Source: Candidatus Melainabacteria bacterium (lineage in GTDB: Bacteria; Cyanobacteriota; Vampirovibrionia; LMEP-6097). From it: 31,142 nucleotides of DNA. Below, in pieces: positions 1-6,927 of the stretch. A program made the position numbers and the translations under genes. Below the pieces are notes generated by a model, which had not been told where the DNA came from, ran no database searches, and saw only the letters and a list, made by a program, of their open reading frames with translations. Each line of letters starts with the position of its first letter. Positions within the stretch are counted from its first letter, which is position 1. The stretch lies in assembly GCA_028817775.1 (NCBI GenBank), contig JAPPOW010000053.1:12277-43418 (forward strand). Direction: 5' to 3'.

Positions 1-1166
1 AGTCTGCTGAAGCAAGAAGAACTACTGCATCTAAAGCTGCAGCACCAAGACCAAGTGCAGCTCCCGCCAAAACTTCAGTAACTCGCACCCAAGATACCGC
101 TGCTGGGGCAAAAAAAGAAATCAAAACACAACTTAGTAAACTAATTGCAGCAGTAAAGAACTCATCCAAACGACGAGAACGGATAGCAGGTTTCACAGAC
201 CAATGTCTAGAAGAATGCCAAAAAATAATAGAGCCTGGAGCGCAGTTCGGGGGAGGTTTAGAGAGAATAAGGGGCATTGTAAACCAGAAACTTGCAGAGA
301 TCCTTAGCAGAGTTGAGGAATGGGGAGCAGCGACCAAAGCAGCCTTTGATAGTTGCAAGCAAGGCTTAGAAGAAATTAAGTCTGAATACCGCAGCCCAGA
401 ACTTGAAACAGAACTAAATACAGCAGCAAAATTAATAGAACGAGGCGCAAGACTTGCAGATCTTATGGCTACAATCTACATCCGGCATCTAACTAACACT
501 ATTGACGCAATGCTTCCTGGAAGATTTATCAAAAGATCAGAACTAGAAGATTTTGATCAACAACAAGAAGAATTCAAACAAGCCAAAATTGAAATACCAG
601 CCTCGCTAGAAGAATTAGCGGCTTCGTCTGGAAACAATATCTACAAAGCACTAGCAGGAGCAATAAGCAATCATCTGAACACAAGAGACGGAGGCACCGA
701 AAGCATATATCAGCTGCAACACATGATGAGATCACCGGTTGATGAATTTGCACAAATGTGGAAACACTACTTCCTTAAATTTGAAAGTTCCGCTCTTGAA
801 CTTATCTCAGATATAGAATCTGGTGAACTTGGCAAGAGAGAAATTATAAACAGAGCAAGAAAGCTTAGAGAACCTCTATGCATCGCTCTTGCTGAAATCA
901 ATTTAAGAAACGAAACTCAATACCAAGATAGCATTCCTGGCTTTGCAGAGAGAAAGATTTACCTAGAAAAAGTAATTGAATACCTTGATGCAGATGTGCC
1001 AATGCTAGAAACATTGGAACAAATCAGCTCATTTGCTGAATCAGCCGGCTTGCAAGAATTAGATGGTCAGGATCCAGAGCAAAGTTTTCAAGAGGCTGCA
1101 ATTAGAATGATCCGCGAACATCTTGAAGAGCTAGAAAGTCGCCTAGATGAAGCAAGAAGCCTATGA
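1..1166 (+). CDS. Unrecognised helical protein, 5' end outside window
   Basis: The frame ending at the TGA of 1164-1166 is open back to the window edge, so the first in-frame ATG (465) is probably internal. About 387 codons are visible. The first ~35 residues are low-complexity Ala/Pro/Ser/Thr/Lys and look like a disordered linker. The rest is charged and strongly helix-forming (Glu, Lys, Arg, Ala, Leu), with few aromatics, no membrane segment and no signal peptide in the visible part. Arginine is written mostly as AGA, giving the region a more purine-rich look than the genes downstream. The next gene, pyrK, has its own promoter 24 nt after the stop, so there is no evidence of co-transcription. 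I do not recognise a family; a cytoplasmic coiled-coil or adaptor-like protein is as far as the sequence goes. Confidence 0.75.
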   Translation, partial: SAEARRTTASKAAAPRPSAAPAKTSVTRTQDTAAGAKKEIKTQLSKLIAAVKNSSKRRERIAGFTDQCLEECQKIIEPGAQFGGGLERIRGIVNQKLAEILSRVEEWGAATKAAFDSCKQGLEEIKSEYRSPELETELNTAAKLIERGARLADLMATIYIRHLTNTIDAMLPGRFIKRSELEDFDQQQEEFKQAKIEIPASLEELAASSGNNIYKALAGAISNHLNTRDGGTESIYQLQHMMRSPVDEFAQMWKHYFLKFESSALELISDIESGELGKREIINRARKLREPLCIALAEINLRNETQYQDSIPGFAERKIYLEKVIEYLDADVPMLETLEQISSFAESAGLQELDGQDPEQSFQEAAIRMIREHLEELESRLDEARSL

Positions 1167-1190
1167 AATTAGCAAGTTAAATTAACTTGC

Positions 1191-1196
1191 TAGAAT
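1191..1196 (+). promoter_or_regulatory. Extended -10 box of pyrK
   Basis: TAGAAT preceded by TG-C (extended -10). Eight nucleotides separate it from the GTG at 1205, so transcription would begin on or next to the start codon. Confidence 0.6.
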
Positions 1197-1204
1197 ATAA
1201 ACTT

Positions 1205-1978
1205 GTGATCCAACAAATCCAAACCAAAGTCAAATCAAATGAATTAATCGCAGACAAGATCTATAAACTAGTTCTTAGTGATGATTTCGACTTAAATCAA
1301 TTTTTACCTGGTAAGTTTATTCACATCAAATGTGCAGATGGGCTTGATCCATTACTCAGAAGACCAATGAGTATTTGTAATATCAATGACTCGGGTGATG
1401 AGATGGTGGTGCTCTATAGAGCTGATGGCAAGGGTACTAAATTACTCTCTCAGAAAAATCCGGGTGATGAATTAGATATGCTCGCACCACTAGGAGTTGA
1501 GTTCCCTACTGAGCAAGTCAAAGCGGGCAGCAAAGTACTGATGATCGGTGGTGGTATCGGAGTGCCGCCACTCTACTACTTATCACGCAAGCTCAAAGCT
1601 CAAGGAGCTCAAATCAAAGCTATTCTTGGATTTAATGCTGCTAAAGACGTGTTCTATGAAGACGAGTTCAAAGAACTTGGTGAAACTTATATCACCACTA
1701 TTGATGGCAGATATGGTCACCAAGGCTTGGTGACTGATTTAATGGATGAAGATTACGACATTCTTTATACCTGCGGTCCTACTGCCATGATCAAAGCAGT
1801 CCAAGCCAAGGTGCCAGAGGGCAAACTAGCTTACATGTCATTAGAAGAAAGAATGGCCTGTGGTATCGGCGCCTGCCTTGCTTGTGTCTCCAAATCTACT
1901 GACCCAAATTGCAAATCTTATAATAGAGTGTGTACTGAAGGTCCGGTATTCCCTATCAACTCTATAGATTTGTTATGA
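1205..1978 (+). CDS. pyrK: Dihydroorotate dehydrogenase electron-transfer subunit PyrK
   Basis: Iron-sulfur flavoprotein subunit that passes electrons from dihydroorotate dehydrogenase to NAD+ in pyrimidine synthesis. The order is a ferredoxin-reductase-type FAD domain (RRPMSIC motif), an NAD-binding domain (MIGGGIGVPPLYYL, then YTCGP) and a C-terminal [2Fe-2S] cysteine cluster (MACGIGACLACV followed by a later Cys). The 257-aa length is normal. I chose GTG at 1205 over the upstream TTG at 1187, because the TTG overlaps the TG of an extended -10 element and the GTG start matches the usual PyrK N-terminus. No pyrD is adjacent, so the partner subunit must lie elsewhere. The TGA stop lies inside the left arm of repeat D. 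Confidence 0.93.
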   Translation: MIQQIQTKVKSNELIADKIYKLVLSDDFDLNQFLPGKFIHIKCADGLDPLLRRPMSICNINDSGDEMVVLYRADGKGTKLLSQKNPGDELDMLAPLGVEFPTEQVKAGSKVLMIGGGIGVPPLYYLSRKLKAQGAQIKAILGFNAAKDVFYEDEFKELGETYITTIDGRYGHQGLVTDLMDEDYDILYTCGPTAMIKAVQAKVPEGKLAYMSLEERMACGIGACLACVSKSTDPNCKSYNRVCTEGPVFPINSIDLL

Positions 1979-2079
1979 AAGCTTCAAGAGCAAGGCTTGC
2001 GAGAAGCCCCAAAGGGGCTGTCCCGAAGTTTATTAGTCATAAATAAGGGCGAGCGTAACGCAGCTATTGGAGCTTTCAT
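1975..2079 (+). repeat. Palindromic element, family D
   Basis: The ends are a perfect 9-bp inverted repeat, ATGAAAGCT at 1975-1983 and AGCTTTCAT at 2071-2079. Inside is a hairpin AGCCCC-aaa-GGGGCT at 2005-2019, with the same 3-nt-loop design as the tips of the other repeat families here. The element fills the pyrK-grpE gap and contributes the pyrK stop codon. Only one copy is visible. Confidence 0.6.
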
Positions 2080-2096
2080 GACAAATCTAATACTGT

Positions 2097-2102
2097 TATA
2101 AT
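2097..2102 (+). promoter_or_regulatory. Extended -10 box of grpE
   Basis: TATAAT preceded by TG-T, 12 nt before the ATG at 2115 and 6 nt before an in-frame TTG at 2109. No CIRCE-type operator is visible near it. Confidence 0.65.
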
Positions 2103-2114
2103 TTGGTCTTGCAA

Positions 2115-2660
2115 ATGGAAGAAGAAGTAAATACAAATATTGATGATTTACATGCAGCGGCGCAAGAAGCTGATCAGGCCTGGGCAGATTCCAAAGAAGG
2201 CTCGGAACTCAAGCAACAGGTGGACCAACTGCAGGCTCAATACCAAGAACTTGATGATAAATACAAGCGACTTTGGGCTGATCAACAGAATATGGTCAAG
2301 CGCAATCAGAAGGAGAAACAAGATCTCCACAAATATGCTGCTTTTGCCACACTTGATGCTATTTTGCCTGCGCTAGACAATTTTGAATTTGCCAAAAAAA
2401 GCATCAATGGCAATACCAGCAGCGAAGAATGTCTCAAAAGTATCGATATGCTGCAAGAACAAATACTTATGAGCCTCAAATCAGTAGGTATGGCTGAAAT
2501 TGAATGCAATGCTTTTGATCCAGAATTACACGAAGCCGTGAGCAAAGTAACAGACCCTGAACAAGAAGAGGGTAGTATTATTGAAGTACTCAAAAAAGGC
2601 TATAAACTAAATGATAGGGTCTTACGAGTTGCAACCGTAGTGGTTAGCACTAAGGAGTAA
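2115..2660 (+). CDS. grpE: Nucleotide exchange factor GrpE
   Basis: Releases ADP from the Hsp70 chaperone DnaK. The 181-aa protein has an acidic N-terminus, a long heptad-rich helix (about residues 30-75, ending near NMVKRNQKEK), a helical middle with LPALDNFEFA, and the C-terminal beta domain ending with the family pattern DPELHEAV, then GYKLNDRVLRVATVVVS. The start is ATG 2115, or possibly TTG 2109, which would give an exactly leaderless mRNA. The TTG at 2103 directly follows the -10 box and cannot be used from this promoter. It is followed after 2 nt by the potassium-channel regulator gene, and then truA, as an operon. dnaK, dnaJ and hrcA are not nearby. Confidence 0.95.
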   Translation: MEEEVNTNIDDLHAAAQEADQAWADSKEGSELKQQVDQLQAQYQELDDKYKRLWADQQNMVKRNQKEKQDLHKYAAFATLDAILPALDNFEFAKKSINGNTSSEECLKSIDMLQEQILMSLKSVGMAEIECNAFDPELHEAVSKVTDPEQEEGSIIEVLKKGYKLNDRVLRVATVVVSTKE

Positions 2661-2662
2661 AA

Positions 2663-3340
2663 GTGTTAGATAGAAAACAAAATTTTTTAGTTATTGGCTT
2701 GGGACGCTTTGGTAGTAATGTTGCGCAGGTTCTTTATGAAAATGGTCACGATGTGCTCGCTATCGATAGTTCAGCTAATCATGTCCAATCAGTCATTGAC
2801 AAAAAAATCATCGCTGATGCCATGCAACTAGATTGTACTGACGCCAATGCACTCAGTAAACTTGGGCTTGAACAATTTGACGCTGCGATTGTGGCAATCG
2901 GTTCAAGTGTTGAAGGCAGTGTGCTTGCTGCAGCCAACCTTAAAGAACTGGGTGTCAACAAGATTCTAGCCAAAGCAAGTGACCACCTACACGGTAAGAT
3001 TCTTGAGAAGATAGGAGTGGATACAGTAGTCTATCCAGAAGCAGAGACTGGTAGATCACTCGCTCGTCAGTTACTGGGACTCAACTTCCTTGAAGAATTT
3101 GCTCTCAATGAGAACTTTAGTATCGCTGAAGTAGCACTGCCAAAGGAATACGAAGGACAAACTATTGCTGATACTGATATCCGTAGCGCCCATCACCTCA
3201 ATATTCTTGCAATAAGAAGATCGGGTGGTCACTTCAGTGTTTCACCAAGTCCTGGTACTTCACTCCAGAAAGACGATTACTTATTGGTCATTGGTACTGG
3301 TGAGGATATTGGTAATTTTAGATCCAGAATAGATGCCTAA
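2663..3340 (+). CDS. Trk/Ktr potassium-uptake regulatory subunit (RCK protein)
   Basis: Cytosolic NAD(H)/nucleotide-binding gating subunit for a Trk/Ktr K+ channel. The N-terminal RCK_N Rossmann domain starts at once with GLGRFGSNVA, with the acidic residue of AIDSS closing the nucleotide pocket. RCK_C covers about residues 145-225 (IAEVALPKEYEGQTIAD through DDYLLVIG). At 225 aa it has a single RCK_N/RCK_C pair, like KtrA rather than the duplicated E. coli TrkA. The start is GTG, with AAGGAG at 2652-2657 placed 5 nt upstream and overlapping the end of grpE, a rare clear Shine-Dalgarno in this window. No membrane subunit (KtrB/TrkH) is visible. The last 8 nt overlap truA. Confidence 0.9.
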   Translation: MLDRKQNFLVIGLGRFGSNVAQVLYENGHDVLAIDSSANHVQSVIDKKIIADAMQLDCTDANALSKLGLEQFDAAIVAIGSSVEGSVLAAANLKELGVNKILAKASDHLHGKILEKIGVDTVVYPEAETGRSLARQLLGLNFLEEFALNENFSIAEVALPKEYEGQTIADTDIRSAHHLNILAIRRSGGHFSVSPSPGTSLQKDDYLLVIGTGEDIGNFRSRIDA

Positions 3341-4127
3341 TTACAAACTGGCACTTGAATATAACGGTAGTGACTTTCATGGCTCACAAGCCCAACCTAA
3401 TAAGCGCACTGTGCAAGGTGAATTAGAAACTTGCCTCAATTCTCTCTACGGACCTGAGGGCTCGATTGTCCAAAACCCAGAACTCATTTTCACCACCTTT
3501 TCAAGCCGCACTGATACTGGGGTGCACGCGCTTGAACAAATTATTAATTTCAAACTAGAACCTAGTATCAATCTGAGAAATGATTTCAAAGTACTAGCTG
3601 CAATCAACAACAACCTGCCTGAAGATATAGTTGCAGTCAAAATCAAAGAAGTGGCTGATAGTTTTCATGCCCGCCATGACGCCACTGCCCGTGAATACCT
3701 ATACAAAATCTTTATTCGCCGTCATCGTCCAGTATTGAGGTTAGATAGTTTGATGTGGCAAAAAGAACCACTTGACTTTGAACGCATGGCAAAACATGCC
3801 ACAACTTTAGTCGGTGAGCAAGACTTCTCTCGCTTTGCCAAACTTGAAGCAGAAGATTCAGGGCTTTGTGAAGTACTCAAATCAGAATTAATCCAAGAAT
3901 CTAAACTCTGTTTCAAATACAAAATCAAAGCTAATCGTTTCTTGCGGCATATGGTTAGACGTATAGTTGGTGAGTTGATTCAAGTTGGACAAGGTCAAGA
4001 AGCGAGTGCTGAGACTTGCAATCTTAGTGTGCCAGCTAGTGGACTTTGCCTGATAGATGTCGAGTATCCCAACTGTCATCCTGAGGAGCCAAAGGCGACG
4101 TCAGGATCCCTCTCTGTTCCACTATGA
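3333..4127 (+). CDS. truA: tRNA pseudouridine(38-40) synthase TruA
   Basis: Isomerises uridines 38-40 in the anticodon stem-loop of many tRNAs. The catalytic aspartate is in SSRTDTGVHA (Asp61), the usual position. Other family segments are YNGSDFHGSQ at the N-terminus, ARHDATAREYLYKI in the middle, and NRFLRHMVRRIVGELI near the C-terminus. The ATG overlaps the preceding gene by 8 nt, so translation is probably coupled. A normal TruA would end near the VEY at about residue 245. Here roughly 17 further residues (starting CHPEEPKATS) are read from repeat A1, which also supplies the TGA stop. The tail is therefore an addition from a repeat and probably has no role in catalysis. Confidence 0.95.
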   Translation: MPNYKLALEYNGSDFHGSQAQPNKRTVQGELETCLNSLYGPEGSIVQNPELIFTTFSSRTDTGVHALEQIINFKLEPSINLRNDFKVLAAINNNLPEDIVAVKIKEVADSFHARHDATAREYLYKIFIRRHRPVLRLDSLMWQKEPLDFERMAKHATTLVGEQDFSRFAKLEAEDSGLCEVLKSELIQESKLCFKYKIKANRFLRHMVRRIVGELIQVGQGQEASAETCNLSVPASGLCLIDVEYPNCHPEEPKATSGSLSVPL

Positions 4128-4156
4128 GTCCTGACGCCTTTCAGGCTCAGGATGAC
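4075..4156 (+). repeat. Palindromic element A1
   Basis: Family A element. The ends are GTCATCCTGAGG and CTCAGGATGAC, and the inner arms CGTCAGGAT and GTCCTGACG pair within each half, so it can fold as two adjacent hairpins. The left tip is GCC-aaa-GGC (4088-4096). It encodes the truA tail and stop on the left, and ends 1 nt before the stop codon of the convergent Kazal-like gene. Confidence 0.9.
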
Positions 4157-4157
4157 T

Positions 4158-4727
4158 TTATTCACAAGTACCGTAAGAATGTAGCTCGGCGCCAGCCTTC
4201 TCTGCAGCACACTTGGTTTCAAAATCTCTAAAGACTTCACGCTGACCACTAATACAGCCTTCTGAGCCCTCACGACAACGTACTTTGACTATTGCGCACA
4301 CTGACTCTCCTTGTTGGGGACACTCCTTCACGCGAATGAAGTTCACGTAGCTAGTCTTAATATCATAGCCGCCTGTATTGTTCTTGCTAAAACCTTTGAG
4401 TCCTAGCTTAATTGATTTACGTTGTGGTCTAGCATTTTTATCGGGTACCAATTCCACTACAAAATCGACATAGCGACCATCTTCAATAGTTTTATTGCGC
4501 TTGCCAATTAATCTAGCGTGAGCGCCATCTCCTGGTGGATTTTTGATTTGTGCCTGCAGTGTATCTATATCATCAGGAATCCCTGTAAGACGCAATGTGG
4601 TTTTGGAATCATTGTAAAGGTAGTAAGTTTTTTTGTTCTTGAAGACCAACTCCTCTAATTTGCCAACATGAGCCTGAGCTGGCAAAAGAGCAAGTATCAC
4701 AAGAAGTATTGTTCTAATAGACTTCAC
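4158..4727 (-). CDS. Secreted cysteine-rich protein, Kazal-like C-terminus
   Basis: About 189 aa. The N-terminus is a signal peptide (MKSIRTILLVILALLPAQA, predicted cleavage AQA|HV). A mostly beta-type middle region without a recognised fold follows. The last ~60 residues hold six cysteines, spaced CPQQGESVC, then two single Cys, then ETKCAAEKAGAELHSYGTC. The last piece resembles the C-terminal part of Kazal protease-inhibitor domains (C-A-x-x-x-G-x-x-x-x-x-G-x-C), but the middle spacing is not classical, so inhibitor function is only a possibility. I chose the GTG at 4727 because TATAAT with an upstream TG lies 7 nt before it; the upstream ATG at 4751 precedes that promoter. It should be exported and disulfide-bonded. 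Confidence 0.75.
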   Translation of the reverse strand: MKSIRTILLVILALLPAQAHVGKLEELVFKNKKTYYLYNDSKTTLRLTGIPDDIDTLQAQIKNPPGDGAHARLIGKRNKTIEDGRYVDFVVELVPDKNARPQRKSIKLGLKGFSKNNTGGYDIKTSYVNFIRVKECPQQGESVCAIVKVRCREGSEGCISGQREVFRDFETKCAAEKAGAELHSYGTCE

Positions 4728-4734
4728 TATCACT

Positions 4735-4740
4735 ATTATA
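4735..4740 (-). promoter_or_regulatory. Extended -10 box of the Kazal-like gene
   Basis: On the minus strand, TG-T-TATAAT sits 7 nt before the GTG at 4727, so the mRNA would start at the initiation codon. Confidence 0.65.
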
Positions 4741-4790
4741 ACAGTCGGCATTTATACTCAAAGCCTTATACATCAAATAGGGGATAAAAC

Positions 4791-4888
4791 GTCATTGCGA
4801 CCGCGAGCAGAACGTGGCGGGAAGCAATCCAATGCATCGACAGAAACTGTCCACTAGATTGCTTCGTCACTATGTTCCTCGCAAGGAC
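4791..4888 (+). repeat. Palindromic element B1
   Basis: Family B: left end GTCATTGCGA, centre with GAAGCAATCC and GATTGCTTCG, right end GCAAGGAC, a worn form of GCAATGAC. It lies between the promoter of the Kazal-like gene and the nrdR stop codon, ending 3 nt from the latter. It is the most decayed of the three B copies. Confidence 0.8.
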
Positions 4889-4891
4889 CCG

Positions 4892-5365
4892 CTAGTCTAT
4901 ATGACCGACGAGGCTCTTGCTATCTAACTTCTGTATCTCATCCAGGAACTCAGTTATAGAATTAAAATTTTTAAATATAGAAGCATAGCGGATATAAGCC
5001 ATTGGTTCACGTTGTTTAAGCACTTGCATCACCATCTCACCAAGTGCAGTACTTGGGATCTCACGCCCGTATTCCTTGTACATTTCAGCTTCAACACTAT
5101 CTACAATCGAATCAATAGTCAGTGCACTAATCTCTGATTTACTACAAGAGCGCACCATACTAGAAATCAACTTGTCACGCGAATATACTTCCTTGGAGCC
5201 GCTACGTTTAACCACTATCATTGGGCTAAACTCAACCCGCTCATAAGTAGTAAATCTTTGTTCACACTCAATGCATTCACGGCGGCGGCGCATTGATCCA
5301 CCCTCATCAGCAGAGCGGCTCTCCAAAACTTTTAGTTGTTCAGATTGGCAAAATGGACAACGCAT
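4892..5365 (-). CDS. nrdR: Transcriptional repressor NrdR
   Basis: Zinc-ribbon/ATP-cone repressor of ribonucleotide reductase genes that senses dATP/ATP. Zinc ligands are C3, C6, C31 and C34 (MRCPFC and ECIECEQR). The arginine-rich strand SMRRRREC and then FTTYERVE lead into the ATP-cone (VVKRSGSKEVYSRDKL onward). The 157-aa length is typical. The ATG overlaps the TAA of the upstream SLH gene by one base (TAATG), so the two are translationally coupled. No ribonucleotide reductase gene is present in the window, so its targets are elsewhere, and the pairing with an envelope gene is unexpected. Confidence 0.96.
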   Translation of the reverse strand: MRCPFCQSEQLKVLESRSADEGGSMRRRRECIECEQRFTTYERVEFSPMIVVKRSGSKEVYSRDKLISSMVRSCSKSEISALTIDSIVDSVEAEMYKEYGREIPSTALGEMVMQVLKQREPMAYIRYASIFKNFNSITEFLDEIQKLDSKSLVGHID

Positions 5366-6261
5366 TAGTAATCAGCTGGTTCTAAATACTCCACGGCTTC
5401 ATGGCTATGCTCTGCTGCTGGCGCTGAGCCAGCTTGATCAGCATAAAGCCCATCAAATTCTTCTTGGTATCTCTCAAAATCACTAATTGGGTCTTGCAAT
5501 GGCACTGCTGGAGCTTCTCCTGTAATTGCAGAGTGAGTTTCAAGTACTGCAACTTCATCTACTTGTGGCTGAGCTTGCGGCAGGCTTGCAGCCTCATCAA
5601 TCAACTCTTCTTCAAGTGCAGCTGCTTGGACTTCTTCCTGGCGGCGCTTGTTTCTGCTGATACGGCTTCTGCGTGCCACATGTCTGACACCACGACCAAG
5701 AGTTTTGACATCATTGAATACACCCTTGACTAAAGTACCAACGAACAAACCTTTGTTATCAAGCTTATCGATCTTTTGCTCAGCCAATTGCAAACGTGCT
5801 GCCATTTCTTCAATCTGCTGCGGGTCCCCATCGACATTAGCTAACTCATCAGCTACTGCCACTACTATCTCATTAAGCTCAGCAATTGTTTGGTTTTGCT
5901 CTGAGACTTGAGTATCTGCTTCTTGGGCTTTGGACTGCAAAGTCTGCAATTCAGCTTGGAATAATTCCATCACTCCAACTATATTCTCAAGATCCTTACG
6001 ATCAGATTCAATCTCAGAGTTGTAATACTCGATCATATTAGAAATTGTTTTGGCAAATTCATAGCGGCTCAAAGAACGAGTGCCACCAAAATTACCATTG
6101 GGATCACCAGACATAAATTGATAGTCATCAACAATTTCCTTAACTGCACCAGAGGCCCAATGAGTTTTGGGAACATCATAGTAGCCCTTGGCAGCATGAG
6201 CAGCGCTCACCCAGATAAAACTAAAAACAAAAACAGCTAATACAGAGATCTTTTTGATCAT
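5365..6261 (-). CDS. SLH-domain, coiled-coil envelope protein
   Basis: 298 aa. A signal peptide (cleavage near AHA|AKG, residue ~24) is followed by one S-layer-homology domain (about residues 27-76: YYDVPKTHWA, GDPNGNFGG, LSRYEFAKTI). A long heptad-rich coiled coil follows (~77-170). The basic segment RRSRISRNKRR is near residue 200, and the tail is acidic and Ala/Pro/Glu-rich. SLH plus coiled coil is the N-terminal arrangement of cyanobacterial SLH porins, where SLH binds peptidoglycan-linked polymer; here the porin barrel is missing. A role in tethering the outer membrane or spanning the periplasm is inferred. It overlaps nrdR by one base. The box TAAACT stands 6 nt before the ATG. Confidence 0.88.
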   Translation of the reverse strand: MIKKISVLAVFVFSFIWVSAAHAAKGYYDVPKTHWASGAVKEIVDDYQFMSGDPNGNFGGTRSLSRYEFAKTISNMIEYYNSEIESDRKDLENIVGVMELFQAELQTLQSKAQEADTQVSEQNQTIAELNEIVVAVADELANVDGDPQQIEEMAARLQLAEQKIDKLDNKGLFVGTLVKGVFNDVKTLGRGVRHVARRSRISRNKRRQEEVQAAALEEELIDEAASLPQAQPQVDEVAVLETHSAITGEAPAVPLQDPISDFERYQEEFDGLYADQAGSAPAAEHSHEAVEYLEPADY

Positions 6262-6267
6262 AGGACT

Positions 6268-6273
6268 AGTTTA
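6268..6273 (-). promoter_or_regulatory. Probable -10 box of the SLH gene
   Basis: On the minus strand, TAAACT ends 6 nt before the ATG at 6261. A TTGAGC lies 19 nt further up. The box is weaker than the others and is supported mainly by its position. Confidence 0.45.
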
Positions 6274-6357
6274 AACCAAAATTTGCTGCTTGGCTCAATT
6301 TCATTGATGGTAATGACAAATTTAAACTTTCATTCAAAACTTAGTATCAATAAGCTA

Positions 6358-6363
6358 TATAAT
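6358..6363 (+). promoter_or_regulatory. -10 box of ispF
   Basis: TATAAT, 6 nt before the ATG at 6370. It excludes the earlier in-frame start at 6283, which would lie upstream of the promoter. Confidence 0.65.
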
Positions 6364-6369
6364 AAGTCT

Positions 6370-6849
6370 ATGCGCATTGGCAAAGGCTATGATGTCCACA
6401 AATTACTTGCAGGCGAAGAACTCATTCTTGGCGGGGTTAAAATTGACCACCCCAAAGGTTTAGCTGGTCACTCGGATGCTGATGTTTTGGTACATGCAAT
6501 TGTTGATGCTCTACTTGGAGCAATGGCCCAAGGAGATATTGGTGCTCACTTCCCGGATAATGATCCAGCCAACAAAAATATCTCCAGTATGATTTTCCTA
6601 GAGCACTGCCTCAAATTATTGAAAGAAAATTCATACAAGATTTCTAATATCGATTCAACTGTGATTGCTCAAGCTCCAAAGTTACGTCCTTATATAGATG
6701 AGATGCGAACTAATATTGCTAAAGTTTTAGAACTTGAATTAGGTCAGGTTAGTATCAAGGCTACTACTACTGAGAAACTTGGTTTTATAGGCAAGGAAGA
6801 AGGAATTGCTGCTGAGGCTGTTGTCATCCTGAGGGCAGGCGAAGCCTAA
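6370..6849 (+). CDS. ispF: 2-C-methyl-D-erythritol 2,4-cyclodiphosphate synthase
   Basis: Fifth enzyme of the MEP isoprenoid pathway. It cyclises CDP-ME 2-phosphate to MEcPP and acts as a homotrimer with divalent metal at subunit interfaces. Metal ligands are seen in RIGKGYDVHKL (Asp, His near the N-terminus) and HSDADVLVHAIVDALLGA. GDIGAHFPD and the C-terminal KATTTEKLGFIGKEEGIAAEAV are also canonical. At 159 aa, starting MRIGKGYDV, it has the standard length. The last residues (VILRAGEA) and the TAA come from repeat A2. The gene converges on glyS. ispG, another MEP gene, is present at about 24 kb, but there is no operon linking them. Confidence 0.97.
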   Translation: MRIGKGYDVHKLLAGEELILGGVKIDHPKGLAGHSDADVLVHAIVDALLGAMAQGDIGAHFPDNDPANKNISSMIFLEHCLKLLKENSYKISNIDSTVIAQAPKLRPYIDEMRTNIAKVLELELGQVSIKATTTEKLGFIGKEEGIAAEAVVILRAGEA

Positions 6850-6924
6850 CCGTCAGGATCCCCATAATTTTGCGCAAAATTCTTGAGGTCCTGACGTCGC
6901 ACCAAAGGCGCTCCTCAGGATGAC
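6823..6924 (+). repeat. Palindromic element A2
   Basis: Family A copy between convergent ispF and glyS. It supplies the ispF C-terminus and stop, and ends 3 nt before the glyS stop codon. The loop between the two hairpins contains a perfect 16-bp palindrome, AATTTTGCGCAAAATT (6866-6881), not present in the other A copies. Confidence 0.9.
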
Positions 6925-6927
6925 AGT

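Noticed and set aside
1187..1189. TTG start for pyrK (and similarly TTG 15546 for the CBS gene, TTG 2103 for grpE)
   Set aside because: These codons overlap or abut the -10 boxes, so they would not be transcribed from the local promoter.
4791..4888. tRNA or small RNA gene based on stem-loop content
   Set aside because: The structure is explained by the family B palindrome present at two other sites; no tRNA arms or CCA-like end.
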